From: Stagonosporopsis chrysanthemi
Lineage: Eukaryota; Ascomycota; Dothideomycetes; Pleosporales; Didymellaceae
NCBI GenBank assembly: GCA_022560025.1
Contig: JAFISE010000120.1
Span: 1-64,000, forward strand
Reading direction: 5' to 3'
Length of the DNA: 64,000 bases
In this document: piece by piece, positions 1 through 10,456 of the stretch
Layout of the letters: every line of letters starts with the position of its first letter
Position numbering within the stretch: the first letter of the stretch is position 1
Made by a program: the position numbers and the translations under genes
The notes under the pieces: generated by a model
The model's input: only the letters and a program-made list of their open reading frames with translations
The model's database searches: none
Told to the model about the DNA's origin: nothing

Positions 1-388
1 AAGTATTGTACGTGGCTCTATAGCCTCAATTTTGTGATGAGCTGCAAGGCCCGGAGCGGGCGTTCGGTGACTCCGGGCGTTCGGTGCACGGACACTGTAC
101 CACAACAACACGTGGTCCTTGCGCTGTCAGGAACACCACGACGTCACCTTGCAGCTGACTCTAGTCTTGAATGTGAGCTCCTTTTATTTTAAGCAGCAGA
201 GTATAAATCGGCGTGTTTATTCAAGAATCTATACATACAGTGTCATCTTGCCGTATACCGACCAACCTTCCAGAGTCCCAATCGACCCAGGGTATGTATG
301 CTGATGCGCCAAAGAACACCAAACTATGCATCGCTACAACAAAGCGAACGACAGAATCCAAACCCGACCCGAGACCATGCCATGTAGC
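1..388. other. Left edge, no gene; probable LTR-type repeat fragment
   Basis: No convincing coding frame is seen. Bases about 75-105 (TCCGGGCGTTCGGTGCACGG, then ACACTGTAC) resemble the sequence that starts right after the AT-rich island at about 32,512 (TCCGGGCGCTATGCGTACAG, then ACACGGTAC). This suggests both are pieces of one dispersed repeat, perhaps an LTR edge (inference). The last part, next to 389, should contain the 3' UTR of the phosphatase gene. Confidence 0.35.
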
Positions 389-1921
389 TTACATCAGGCC
401 CTGCATGCCATTCGAGGCGTATGCCATGGGCTTGATGTTGGGATGTGGTACAGCGTCGAACTGTGTGTACTTGAGCTTGTACTCCGGACCAATCTTGATG
501 AAAGCGCCCTTGTTGCTCGTGCTGTCGCAGTAGTTCGGTGCTGAGAAGACGGTGATGCAGCGTCCGTCATGCTCGACTTCATAACCCTCCATGCGAACCT
601 CGTGCGATCGAATAATAGCCTCGAGCCCGTTCCTCTCACAGAAGCGCTTGGTGATGTCAGGACCGAATTGGAGACCGACGCCGCGCTTGCTGGGTCCACG
701 TCCGGGTGCTGTCTGCGGGTCGGTCCAGAGCATCTCCATCATCAAGCCAGCTTGGCCTGGTTGCCTTTGCTTGAACCGATCAAGCTTCCTGACATCGTCC
801 AGTGTGATGTTGTCATCCGAGAACAGGCCGCCGTGGAGAACAAAGTACTTCTTGCCAATAAGTGTAGCGAGAGGCAGCAGCGAAAACGACTCAGAGAACA
901 GCTTGAAAATGCGCTCAGTGTACTTGGCTCTGCATTCGCCCTCAAATCCGTACATGCGGTTCATGTCGTCCGTCTCGTGGTTACCGCGGTTGAGGAAGAA
1001 TTTTGTGGGATACAACCACTTGTAAGCATACAAAAGGAGGGCGATTTCGGTAGACCAAGATCCTCGGTCGACAAAGTCACCGTTGAAAAGGAAAGAGTGC
1101 CTTTCTGAAGGCTTGCCGGCAAGCTTGAAGATGTTCATCAGATCGAAGAATTGACCTGTTCGCAGTCAGTATCTATGAGACGAGAACTGGATTTGTCCAC
1201 CTACCATGTGTGTCACCGCAGACGGTGATTTCGTGACCTTCCTCGACGTCATGCTCAACCATTGTCGGCTCCTTCCTGGAGATGTCCATGACTGCGAGGA
1301 TGATCTTGTAGGCATACTTCTTGGCAATCTTCTTGCCGTTCTTGAAGCGCTCGATCATGTCTTCGATGAAGTCGAGCGTCATCTTGTCGCCCAGCTCTGC
1401 ACCATCGTATCCGCTTTCCAGAATCATGTTCTCAATGTCAAGCCCTTCTGCGACCGACGGTGCGTCCTCGACCTCGATTGCCTTCAAGAAGGCATCTCGC
1501 TTGATAATCTTCTCGCATTCAACCATGCGCAGCTTCGCAGTCGCATCGTTGGGTGCTTTCTTGATGACGATCTTCCAATCCCTCAGAGCATCGCGGTGCT
1601 TCAGAATGAGGGTGTTCGCGGAGGCGCGGCGGTAGTATGCCTTGACATTGTTGGGGTCCAGCTCGATCGCCTTGTCGGCGTCTGCAACCGCATATCCATA
1701 TGCCTCGACTTTCAGGTTTGCCTGCCAGACTAGGTAAGCATGTGGTCGTGTGCAGCAGCGACCAGGCTACGTACCTGCGCACGGTTGGTGTAGAACGAGG
1801 GCTCCTTGTCGTACGTCTCGATGGCCTTGGTGTAGTACTCGAGCGCGGTAGGCCAGTCGTGTGCCTTGAAGGCGTCGTTGCCCTTGTTCTTCAGCTCGAT
1901 GGCTTCTTCCTTGGCTCCCAT
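389..1921 (-). CDS. ppt1: Serine/threonine protein phosphatase 5 (TPR-PP2A-like family)
   Basis: PP5/Ppt1 removes phosphate from Ser/Thr and is known to bind Hsp90 through its TPR domain. Three exons: 1921-1775, 1721-1205 and 1155-389, with introns of 53 and 49 bases, give 476 residues, the usual family length. Residues about 5-115 form the TPR repeats (KNKGNDAFKAHDWPTALEYY and following, NNVKAYYRRASA). The metallophosphatase domain follows, with GDTHG (split by intron 2), GDFVDRGS, RGNHE, RSHEV and SAPNYCD, which supply the two-metal site and catalytic His. All are intact. The start is the only Met before the first TPR. It diverges from the SPT4 gene across 279 bases. Identification is very secure; the intron ends rest on exact restoration of conserved sequence. 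Confidence 0.96.
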
Positions 1922-2200
1922 GGTGCGTCTAAGTTTTGTGCGAGGCAGTGGGGTTGGTGAGCACTCGATGGAAATGGGCAGGCGCAGCGGCTTGCGACAG
2001 AAACGTTAAGAGCGGAAGGCGCGATCGAGCGAGGTGCTTTCCAAGAACCACAGGGTGACGCACAGCAAATTATTGTGAACGGCCGACGCCTCAAGCTACC
2101 CGAACGACTTCAGCGCGCAAGTCCCCGCGTGTCGCCTCGCCTTGCCACCAACGCACCAGCCAATCAGCGATCCCAGGGCCGACTTAGCTTTCCCGCAAGG
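1922..2200. promoter_or_regulatory. Divergent intergenic region between PP5 and SPT4
   Basis: A 279 base space separates the start codons of two head-to-head genes, so it must hold both 5' UTRs and promoters. No clear TATA box is visible. If translation of SPT4 starts at the internal Met at 2807 the region would be longer. Confidence 0.5.
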
Positions 2201-3193
2201 ATGCCTCCCAAAAGGGGCCTCGCTACCACGAAGAAGCCGCGGAAGTATGTCTATGCCGTCACCGACGACGAGGGAAGCAGTCCTGCATGCTCGCCTGCAC
2301 AGAGCAGCAGGCCTGCGAAGAGGGACAGTTCTTGCGGGACCAACAAGCTCACGCCGGCAAAACCTCCTCGTGGGCAAGACGGGTCGTCCGCCGCGTTCGA
2401 AGAGGACGCAGATCCCACGAACCCCCGCGGGATCCCAAAACGCTCTAATCTTGATCGGCCCTGCCAAGCGTCTGAGAGCTTCCACCTGAACGAGGCTCTA
2501 CAAAGCCAGCTCACCAACAGCCTGTTTCCGCGCAACGAAGTGAAAGACGGTCACCCGCGAATCGAGGCTACTCCCCCGAATACACTTGGGCCATCTCCGA
2601 ACTTCCTGCACCGTTCAGACTCCCCATTCGACAAACGCAGATCAGGTCCCCTGCAGCGCCGCAACGCGAACGAGCAGCAGACCACAACGCCAGCTCAAGC
2701 CTCGCAGTCCCCGCCTCGCATCAAACCGCTGGGCTCTGATATATCTACCTCCCCTCACGGAATCCGCCTCCCATCAGACCCTCCCGTCTACGAGCCCACC
2801 GCAAACATGGCCAACATGATCCCCGGCGGCGCCTTCGTCCCGCCCAACCAGCAACGCAACCTGCGCGCCTGCATGGTGTGCTCCATCGTGCGCACCTACA
2901 CCCAATTCATGACCGGCGGCTGCCCCAACTGCGAAGAATTCCTCGAGCTTGCCAACAACTCCGAGATGGTGAACGACTGCACCTCGCAAGTCTTCGAAGG
3001 CCTCATCACCGTAGCCGACACATCGAAGAGCTGGGTCGCTAGGTATCAACGATTGGAGGGATACGTGCCAGGCGTCTACGCCACACAGGTGGAAGGCATC
3101 CTGCCAGAAGAGTTGATCTCATCTATCGAGGCTGCAGGCATCAACTATATCCCCCGAGACGGCAGCGAGGACCAGATGATCCCCAAGGACTAG
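2201..3193 (+). CDS. spt4: Transcription elongation factor Spt4, with long disordered N-terminal extension
   Basis: Spt4 is the small zinc-binding partner of Spt5 (DSIF) that keeps RNA polymerase II processive. The last about 125 residues match the family: a CMVC...CPNC zinc site (CX2C about 14 residues apart), then EEFLELANNSEMVNDCTSQV and GLITVADTSKSWVARYQRL. The frame is open from an ATG at 2201, giving 330 residues, against about 110-130 for typical Spt4. The first about 205 residues are rich in Pro, Ser, Arg and Lys and look disordered. A second Met at 2807 (A at -3) would give a normal 128-residue protein. Both starts have acceptable context, so the extension may be coding, or 5' leader that happens to be open, or an unrecognised upstream exon. 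Core identification is secure, start uncertain. Confidence 0.85.
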   Translation: MPPKRGLATTKKPRKYVYAVTDDEGSSPACSPAQSSRPAKRDSSCGTNKLTPAKPPRGQDGSSAAFEEDADPTNPRGIPKRSNLDRPCQASESFHLNEALQSQLTNSLFPRNEVKDGHPRIEATPPNTLGPSPNFLHRSDSPFDKRRSGPLQRRNANEQQTTTPAQASQSPPRIKPLGSDISTSPHGIRLPSDPPVYEPTANMANMIPGGAFVPPNQQRNLRACMVCSIVRTYTQFMTGGCPNCEEFLELANNSEMVNDCTSQVFEGLITVADTSKSWVARYQRLEGYVPGVYATQVEGILPEELISSIEAAGINYIPRDGSEDQMIPKD

Positions 3194-3570
3194 GGTCTCC
3201 GACAGCCATACGACCGATCAGTGGAACACATGTGAACAGGAGGCAACAGGAAGCTGGGCCATCATTTTGAATCTTTAGCCACGGAGTTTTGGAAAGGGAG
3301 CATACTCGGTGCCAAGATAGGGAAGATACCAAATTAACAGACACCTAATCACCATTGTCATCAAAGAGTATGCGTGGGCATGCACCATCAAGTTTCGACG
3401 TCTTAGACTGACGTGGCGACATTGTCACTTGGATAAGCGAAAGCATAGCCCTTAGCCAAAGGGCGCTCCGCCCTCAGTTATTATATGCACAGCCACACAA
3501 AGAATAACCATAACACCTCTGCAGCCACACCTCAACTTTTACAAGCTACGGTCACTGATGCGCCCTCACA
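3194..3570. other. Intergenic region
   Basis: No gene seen. A weak TATA-like sequence (TTATTATATG) lies near 3479-3488, about 85 bases before the next start codon, and may belong to the promoter of the F-box-like gene. Confidence 0.4.
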
Positions 3571-4245
3571 ATGTCGCCTCTAACTCAACTCCCAGCCGAG
3601 CTACGCCAACAAATCCTCCTCTTCGTCCTCCCCACCACAAACCGCATAGAATCACCAACCCCCATCCACCACCTCTCCCACATCAACCGCCGTCTCCGCA
3701 ACGACATGACTACCCTGACCCCCCTCTGGACACCCACACACTACATCTCTTCCCCCTCCTCGCTCACAAGCCGCTCCCCACCCACCCGCGGCTGCAACCT
3801 GACCCGCATCTGTCTGGACCTCTTCTCGACGTCCTTTCTGGGCCGCATCGTATGGCGCTTCCACACCCAGAATCCCGCTAACTACACGCACCCCGAGCTC
3901 ATGGCTGCCTGGATCGATGCGGTGCCTTTCCTGTCCAGCCAGGTGAGAGAGGTGTCGCTCGATGTGACTCCCGCGCCCGCCGAGAAACGCCAGCGCTGTG
4001 CGTCACTCGACGTGTTCGTGACGGCGGACCACGCGGCGCAGCGGTTTTTAAACAGCCACATCGAGGATATCGCTGCGTTGGTTGAAGCCATTGAGCGGCA
4101 TTACCAAGGCCGCGTGCGGGTCCGGCTCACGGGGCGACTGAGTGGCAAGAGTTCGTTCTTTGTCCAAGCCGTGGGAGAGAAGGTGGGCAGGGAGATGGAG
4201 TACGAGGGGGAGTGGGCTGCACTTGGGGAGGCGGAGGCTGGGTGA
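3571..4245 (+). CDS. F-box-like domain protein of unknown function
   Basis: An uninterrupted 224-residue frame. Residues 5-20 (TQLPAELRQQILLFVLP) fit the start of the degenerate F-box seen in many fungal proteins, where Leu-Pro-x-Glu-Leu begins the Skp1-binding helices; HLSHINRRLRND continues that pattern. The middle (LTRICLDLFSTSFLGRIVWR) and the C-terminal half (VREVSLDVTPAP, IEDIAALVEAIERHYQ) are not recognised. No signal peptide or membrane segment is seen. If the F-box is real the protein could be a substrate receptor of an SCF ubiquitin ligase (inference). The codons 3630-3790 are very C-rich on the coding strand. The start was chosen because the F-box follows directly. Target unknown. 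Confidence 0.7.
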   Translation: MSPLTQLPAELRQQILLFVLPTTNRIESPTPIHHLSHINRRLRNDMTTLTPLWTPTHYISSPSSLTSRSPPTRGCNLTRICLDLFSTSFLGRIVWRFHTQNPANYTHPELMAAWIDAVPFLSSQVREVSLDVTPAPAEKRQRCASLDVFVTADHAAQRFLNSHIEDIAALVEAIERHYQGRVRVRLTGRLSGKSSFFVQAVGEKVGREMEYEGEWAALGEAEAG

Positions 4246-5064
4246 AGCCACCAACGTAGCTCTCGAGCGGCACAAGGATCGTAGCGATCAATGGCTGTCT
4301 GTGGTGCGTGTAGCTTTCCTACTCAGTCCGTGTGCCTGGAGGCGAACGCCATTGCACTGGCCAAGCTCTGCGACGTTGGTCAAGCATCTGCCGGTGCCCC
4401 CCGAAGCTTGGCCAGATATGGCGTGCTTACATGCGACCGGGCATTACAACCGTTGCTTCGTCCAGATTCTACAGTGTCCTACTTGATGGGTGCTTACGCA
4501 CAAGATTTTGTCATCAAGCAGCCCCTGCCATGACGTGCGCCAGATCAGCTGACTTTTCTTGACAACACTACGTACGCCAGACATAGTCCGACCAATCCTC
4601 TACCTGCACTATTACTACCTCAGCCTGATACAGCAGCCTATATCATGGCACGCCTGTGCGCGTACGGCGCGGTTCGCTCTCCTCGACGGTTCAGGCCCGG
4701 AGTTGCCCTGATTGGCTTGCTCGCGTCACAGGCTGAATGTACCTTGGACGCAGTCAGTTCGCAAGGCTGACTTGGTTGATTCCGCGTCGTAAAATCTCGC
4801 CTCCTATTCTTTGATATTCGTTGATCTAAAGACAAGAGTCTTGCCTGCAATCAACAGGACGACCGATCAACTTGCGGCTACAAAAACCACTATGCCTGCT
4901 CTTTGCAGTCCAGGGAAATTCTGATCTGATCAGGACGCTGCTGCTGTGTAGCATCCCGACTTCCATGGCGCACGAGACAGCGACAGTGTTTCCAATCAGG
5001 CCTAATCAACAAATTATGGATGCCTCCTGGTTGATACTGACAAGATGTCTAAGAGTAGCTGTCC
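4246..5064. other. Intergenic, no supported gene
   Basis: Short open frames on both strands show no domain, no splice pattern joining them and no similarity I recognise. The rightmost part may include the eroded N-terminal portion of the glycosyltransferase pseudogene that becomes recognisable at about 5065. Confidence 0.4.
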
Positions 5065-7314
5065 ACATCCTCGACTACTATCTCACCCCCGCGCTTAAAC
5101 ATTGTCATGTATGTGGTAGGGTCTCGTGGGACCGTTCAACCCTTCGTCGCTTTGTGACAGGCCTTGAAAGACACCTGCGGTCATTGCGTGCGTCTCGTAA
5201 CTCATCTCGATTTCGAGAGCTTTGTTCAGGAGCAGGACCTGTAATTTTTCAGTATTGGGGGCGACCCGACCCGGTTGATGGCTTTCATGGCCAAAAAAAC
5301 CCCAGTCGTAGGCCAAGCATGCGCAGTTTAGCGAGCGGAGACATTGGTCAACGAAGACGGGATGTTGCGGAGTGAATGCAAGGCTGCTGGGCGATCGTGT
5401 CATCAGGCCAGTGATGAGACCAACAACCATGTCTTGGGATTTTCAAAGGGAACTACTGCGAAACACTTCGTTGCGGACCTTATCATTGCCAATCTTCAGA
5501 GTTTCGCCCATATCCACTGCGCAGAGAGGCCAGCATCCTACTTCACGTCATGTTCAAAATGCCATATTCTCCAGCCCAAGCATTTCCACATCCACGGGCC
5601 AACATTCAGTCCTCAAACAGTGATGCTCAACTGACCGATTATATCAGCCACGCTGTGATTGAGCTCCTATCGTGGCAAGCCTTGGGAGATATCATCAACC
5701 GATTTCGCGCAAAATGTCTTGGACTTAACCCCGTGAGTACAATATAGGATCTAGGCATGTTCCAGCGCCTAAGAATCCCTCACACCTATTGCTTCGTCTC
5801 CAGTATTGATACCCAATGCAACCAACTGGGGCTCACAAATATCTGTCTCAGGCTTCTGTTTCCTCAAGGCCCCTGACTACGCTCCTGCTGCTGATGTAAT
5901 AGAGTTTCTCAACAGTGGCCCAGCTCCTCTCCACATAGGATTCGTAAGCGTTTTTCTGGACGACCCTATCGCGAGGATACAGCTAATCGTTGTGGCTGTG
6001 AGAAGGATTGGTCAGCGCGTGCTCCTTTTGAAAGGCTGGGGTGGCATGGACGCAGAGGAGCTCCGTGTCCCTAATGAGATCTTTGTGCTAGGCAACGTAC
6101 CCCATGACTGGCTCTTTCAGCATGTATCTTGCGTTGTTGGAGCAGTCTCAAAAGGCCTGTACGATTCCCCTTCCGAGACGTGACGAGCTATGCAAATGCC
6201 CGCCACCGATCCATCGAAGTCGCGAACGAGGGCGGAGCATGATCAGGCCAGTCTCGCCAGTCGCACATCCAGCGACAATCGCGACTTAATCAAGGCCCAC
6301 TGGCCTTCAGGTCACTAAAGGCGCGAGCCGCTTCGTCCGCGCGCTCGTCCAAGGCCCCGTCAACATCTCAGTGAACCTCACACGCGGCTTGCACAACATC
6401 TCCAAACTTTGAGGTGATGACACAGCGCGCCCACGGGAGAGGGTCAGTGACCTAAGAACCGGCGTCAGAGCTGTAGGACGAGAGTTTGGCTTCGGGCTTT
6501 ATGATGCTAACACAGGCCTAGTCACGCAGCGTATTAAGGGCGCACGAGAGAGTGGTGCGGGTGGCTTTCCTGTAGGTGTTGACAGAGGTGTTGGGGCCTT
6601 CGTTTCTAAATTGAGTGCAGCTTGCTTCGGAACTCTCAGCCATACCCTGGAGGGAGCTAGTAAGCAGGTACATAAAATATCTGGACCGATGTGCAGAGCT
6701 ACATTATGTTTCTAGGGCTGCGCAGGGGTACGAACAATGGGATGTTGTTGCGAACTGGAGGTCAGCTCAAAAGGACCGAAAGGGCAAGGGAAGGGCACGT
6801 GATACGGTGCAAGGTAATGCGATTGAGCGTGATCATGGGTTACAAGATGGACTTGATCAGGGGAGCGGTGATCCTTCCGAACGGCCAGCTCAGACCTCTG
6901 ATAAGGCAGGCGATCACGTCCAGGACTTCGACAGTCCGATGATCACTAGAGACGTTCATGGCTCTCTGTACGCAGTCCCAGCACAATCAACACCGCAACG
7001 GAAGAAGCTCCTCCAAAGGAATGCTTTGGGACCGTCAACTTTCTCGCGCACGGGACTCGGGGCATCTTGCAGGCATACCCCAAAGCGAATTTGATGTCGA
7101 ACATAATGGAGTCTGGACGGTGAAGACAGCAGAAGAGAAGTCAGAAGAGGAGATCGTGATGGACTATGTCCAAAAGCAAAGTCTGCTGGAAGCACGAAAT
7201 CGCACGTATGACAAGGGCAGCGAAAGAGCAATGAAGAATGAGCAGGGCGAGGACTTGCAGAAGGTCTTGCGAGCAAGTCTGCTGGAGCAGGAAGACAATG
7301 CCGGGATGATGTGA
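5065..7314 (+). pseudogene. Broken sterol 3-beta-glucosyltransferase-like (GT28 N-domain / UDP-glycosyltransferase) gene
   Basis: Several frames read in order along a fungal Atg26-like UDP-glycosyltransferase. At 5092-5290: LNIVMYVVGSRG and VQPFVAL, then FFSIGGDPTRLMAFMA (GT28 N-terminal domain). At 5310-5345: SLASGDIGQRRRDVAE. At 5465-5750: FAHIHCAE, MFKMPYSP, AFPHPRANIQSSNSD and LLSWQALGDIINRFRAKCLG. At 5830-6140: WGSQISVSGFCFLKAPDY, LLLKGWGGMDAEEL and VLGNVPHDWLFQHVSCVV. The expected HHGGAG donor-sugar loop is destroyed at about 6140-6180, and the block after it is largely deleted. C-terminal blocks follow (RGLHNISK, GLVTQRIKGARESGAGGF, YVSRAAQGYEQWDVV), ending in two acidic helices (EEEIVMDYVQKQSLLE and EDLQKVLRASLLEQED) that look like ubiquitin-interacting motifs. 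Stops and frameshifts separate the blocks. Base composition is normal, so decay was by indels and mixed point changes, not RIP. Confidence 0.88.
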
Positions 7315-7802
7315 TTGGTGAAGCTAACACTGATCTGATCCACATTGGTCGAACCCACGGTTACTTATTGGCCGATACGCGCCCGGTATGAGCCTCTATT
7401 TGCCCAAGCTTTCGCCAAAAGTATCAGGAGAGGTGATCGGTACGCCCCACCTCGACCACCGCCACATCACAACCACCTTCTTGACGCCCCACATGACTTG
7501 CGCTTCCTCCACCACCACCAACATCACCACCAGCAACTTACCATGACACCACCAAATGTTCATCAATGCCCATGCCCCACTGCCACCACATGGCTCGCAC
7601 TCGCGATACGCTAGCACGGACCAGAAGGACAGGCATAGTGCCATCAAGTACAATCCGCTCTGGCCCACTGCGGAATCTTACGTCAGACAGTTGGTGAACT
7701 CACAGAAAACATAAATCATGTTCGACGTGTCGTAGTATAAAGCCAGTGCTCATCGTTCTTGCCATACCTAGACTCCAGCCGACGAGAATACCTACTTAGA
7801 AA
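7315..7802. other. Intergenic, with CCA/CAC-rich low-complexity stretch
   Basis: Bases about 7450-7545 are a biased run of CCACC/CATCACC units; open frames there are products of the bias. No gene is supported. The right end is the promoter of the amidohydrolase gene. Confidence 0.5.
7736..7741 (+). promoter_or_regulatory. TATA box of the amidohydrolase gene
   Basis: TATAAA lies 62 bases before the start codon at 7803, a normal spacing for a fungal TATA box with a short 5' UTR. Confidence 0.5.
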
Positions 7803-9366
7803 ATGCGTCCCCAGCTTAGTACGTTAGCGCTTCTATACCATGCCGCCGCTATCAGCGCTACTTCTGTACTCCTGTCCAACGCCTCGGCTATTATCACCTT
7901 CGACGCTGAGACTGAGGCGCTATCTGTCCTCCGCCACGGCTCAGTGCTGGTAGATGGTGACCGTATTGCTAGTCTTTACGAGGGCGCCAATCCCAACGGC
8001 CTCCCCAATGGTACGGAGGTCGTTGACTGTACCGGGAAGATAATCTCGCCTGGTTTCATCGACACGCATCGTCACGGCTGGCAGACGGCCTTCAAGACTA
8101 TCGCCTCCAACACATCTCTGGCGGAATACTTCCTGCGCTATGGCGAATACGTCGCCGGATCGTACTTCACTCCAGAGGATGTGTATATTGGACAGCTCGC
8201 TGGTCTCTACGAAGGTAAGCTACCCCATAAAATGCGCATAAGACATTGTTGACCCGAACTCTGCAGCTCTGAACGCTGGTACCACAACCAATCTGGATCA
8301 CGCTCACCACACGTGGTCTAATGAGACATCTGAGGCTGGTCTGAGAGCTACCCTCGACAGCGGTGCGCGTGTGGTCTGGGGCTACACCTTCCACAATGTG
8401 TCAAACTTCACCGTGCCGGAGCAGGTAGCCAACTTCCGCGACATCATGGCGTCGTTCCCGTCGAACAATACGCTGGTCACACCCGCTATGGCTTACGACC
8501 ACTGGGCGTCCAACCCCTACGGCAAGGACACTCAGGACGTCATTGCCCTTGCGCGCGAGTATAACACCTCTGCCATGACGACGCACTACCTGGGCGGCCC
8601 CTGGGATAACGCCAACAGCCCAGAGCTCCTCCAGACTATTGGTTTCCTCAACGACAGCATCCCGATCGTCTTCTCGCACGCCTCGTTTGCCACGGCCACG
8701 GACGCGAAGCTGCTGCGCGAGACCAACCAGTACATCGCCAATACGCCCGAGTCGGAGATGCACTACGGCCACACCCACGAGCACAGCTACGACATTCAGG
8801 ACCAAATGGCGCTCGGCGTCGATACCTTCTTCACCTACTCGAGTGATATACCGACACAGGCGCGTATCTGGCTCCAGAGCGCCCGCTACCAGGCGTACAA
8901 CCAGATCATGTCGCAGTGGGAGATTCCCCCCTACAGCCCCATGTCGGTCAACCAAGCTTTCCTCATGGCAACGCGCAAGGGCGCGCTGGCCCTCCGCCGT
9001 CCCGATCTCGGCATCATCGCCGAAGGCGCAAAGGCTGACCTGCTGGTCTACGATGGCCGCTCGCCCGGCATGCTGGGCTGGGTCGATCCCGTGGCTGCTG
9101 TTCTTCTGCATGCCAATGTTGGCGACCTAGAACACGTGCTCGTTGGCGGCGCGTTCAAGAAGCGCGACGGCAAGCTGACGGCCACCAATTACGGCGCTGT
9201 CCAGGACCGCTTCCTTGAGAGCGCGCTCAAGATCCAGAGGGCGTACCGCGATATGCCTTACCCTGATATGCAGGGGAATTTCGGCAGCGGATTCCCGTAT
9301 GTGGCCGCTCGCGAGACCAACGTCAAATGCGGTGATGGGACAGGTTATGGGGAGCTTTTTGTTTGA
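7803..9366 (+). CDS. Amidohydrolase-family metallo-hydrolase, probably secreted
   Basis: Two exons, 7803-8214 and 8267-9366, joined over a 52 base intron (GTAAGC...CTGCAG), give 503 residues. The N-terminus (MRPQLSTLALLYHAAAISAT) looks like a signal peptide. Then comes the usual beta-sandwich start (GSVLVDGDRIASLYEG), the metal-binding HxH at residues 89-91 in GFIDTHRHGW, and further candidate ligands in TTNLDHAHHTW, MTTHYLGGP and FSHASFATATDAK. C-terminal EGAKADLLVYDGRSPGMLGW and VGDLEHVLVGGAFKKRDGK match the closing sandwich of cytosine deaminase/chlorohydrolase/imidazolonepropionase-type enzymes. Substrate cannot be told; hydrolysis of C-N or C-halogen bonds in ring compounds is typical of the group. 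It lies between the glycosyltransferase pseudogene and the RIP island, about 1 kb from the first transposon. Confidence 0.87.
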
Positions 9367-10365
9367 GCAGAGAATTGACAAAGTCGCGATGTCACAGTTT
9401 AATGATAATCTTTAATGAAATACGATCAACTAAATTTTCACCTCGATTAACGGTCGTAAAATGGTAAAGGCAATGCTGCTGTTGCGAGAGTCCCTGCAAT
9501 GGAACATGCTTACGATGCGTCTTGGTGGTATGCAGGAAGCATCTGAAGCTACAAATGCGCAAGTCTCTGCGATAAGTGCAGCTGTTGAATTGCCCGCTAG
9601 TGACTCAAAAAGGGGGTCTTTGGGTCAAACTGTCGCTTCAGCAGCTACTTGCCCGTCTACTGTATAACAGAAAGAGGACAAGGCTAGAGCGACAGTGGTT
9701 CCACCATGAAGGAAGGAATGGGCAAGGGAGCGTCAAAAGTGCGGAATTCTCAGTGGAGGAGGCGCAGGCTGCCGCCGAGGAGTGGTAGAGAGTGTGGGAC
9801 GACTAGTCAGGGGCGGTGGAGTGGGGTGGTGTGAAGTAAGAAGACGCGGGTGGTGTGTGAGCGGGTTGCGGGCGATGGGCTGGAGTCGACACTTGTGCAG
9901 GATATGAAGAAGCTTGGGATACTCTGGAGTGGCAAAGAGAAGACGATAAGGATATTTTTGGTGTCTTCGCTGGTGCGGTGCTGATGATACAAACACGCAC
10001 TAACTTGATACACCATAGATGTAGGCCTGCAAAGAAGCGAAGAAGAGCAAATCCTTGTTCAACTAGAAAAGCGCGTTCTTGGGCGCAGAGAGGTGCATGT
10101 CTGCGCTCTGTGGTGCATGAATCGGCGTTCGGCGTTGCATGTTCAGTTACCGACGGGTATTGATACGAAAGTCGAGGTTCTGAGAGGAGAGTTGGGGCGG
10201 GTTTGTGACGGGGAGGTGCGCTGTGGGTTGAGTGTGTACAAAGATTGTGTTTATAACATCATGGTATGTGGAAGGGTGGCGGAGAATACACATCTGCATA
10301 CATGTACCCTAAGAGCCGAGTACAAACACATCGAGGTGTGGCAAGAACATTTACTTTGCCGACTA
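9367..10365. other. Intergenic flank of the transposon island
   Basis: No gene supported. Several short proline- or serine-rich frames occur on the minus strand at 9733-10016 but have no domain or consistent splice signals. Base composition is still normal; the pogo element starts at 10,366 after a TA. Confidence 0.45.
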
Positions 10366-10408
10366 CAGTGTCTGTGCACGCCGTGCACACCTTCAAGCCG
10401 TGCACACC
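10366..10408 (+). repeat. Left terminal inverted repeat of the first pogo element
   Basis: 43 bases beginning CAGTGTCTGTGCACG, preceded by TA. It contains an internal direct repeat of a CCGTGCACAC unit separated by CTTCAAG. It is the less mutated of the two ends. Confidence 0.85.
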
Positions 10409-10456
10409 CCCACCGAAAATATACTATACTCCTCCACACAATATCTCCACGCCACA

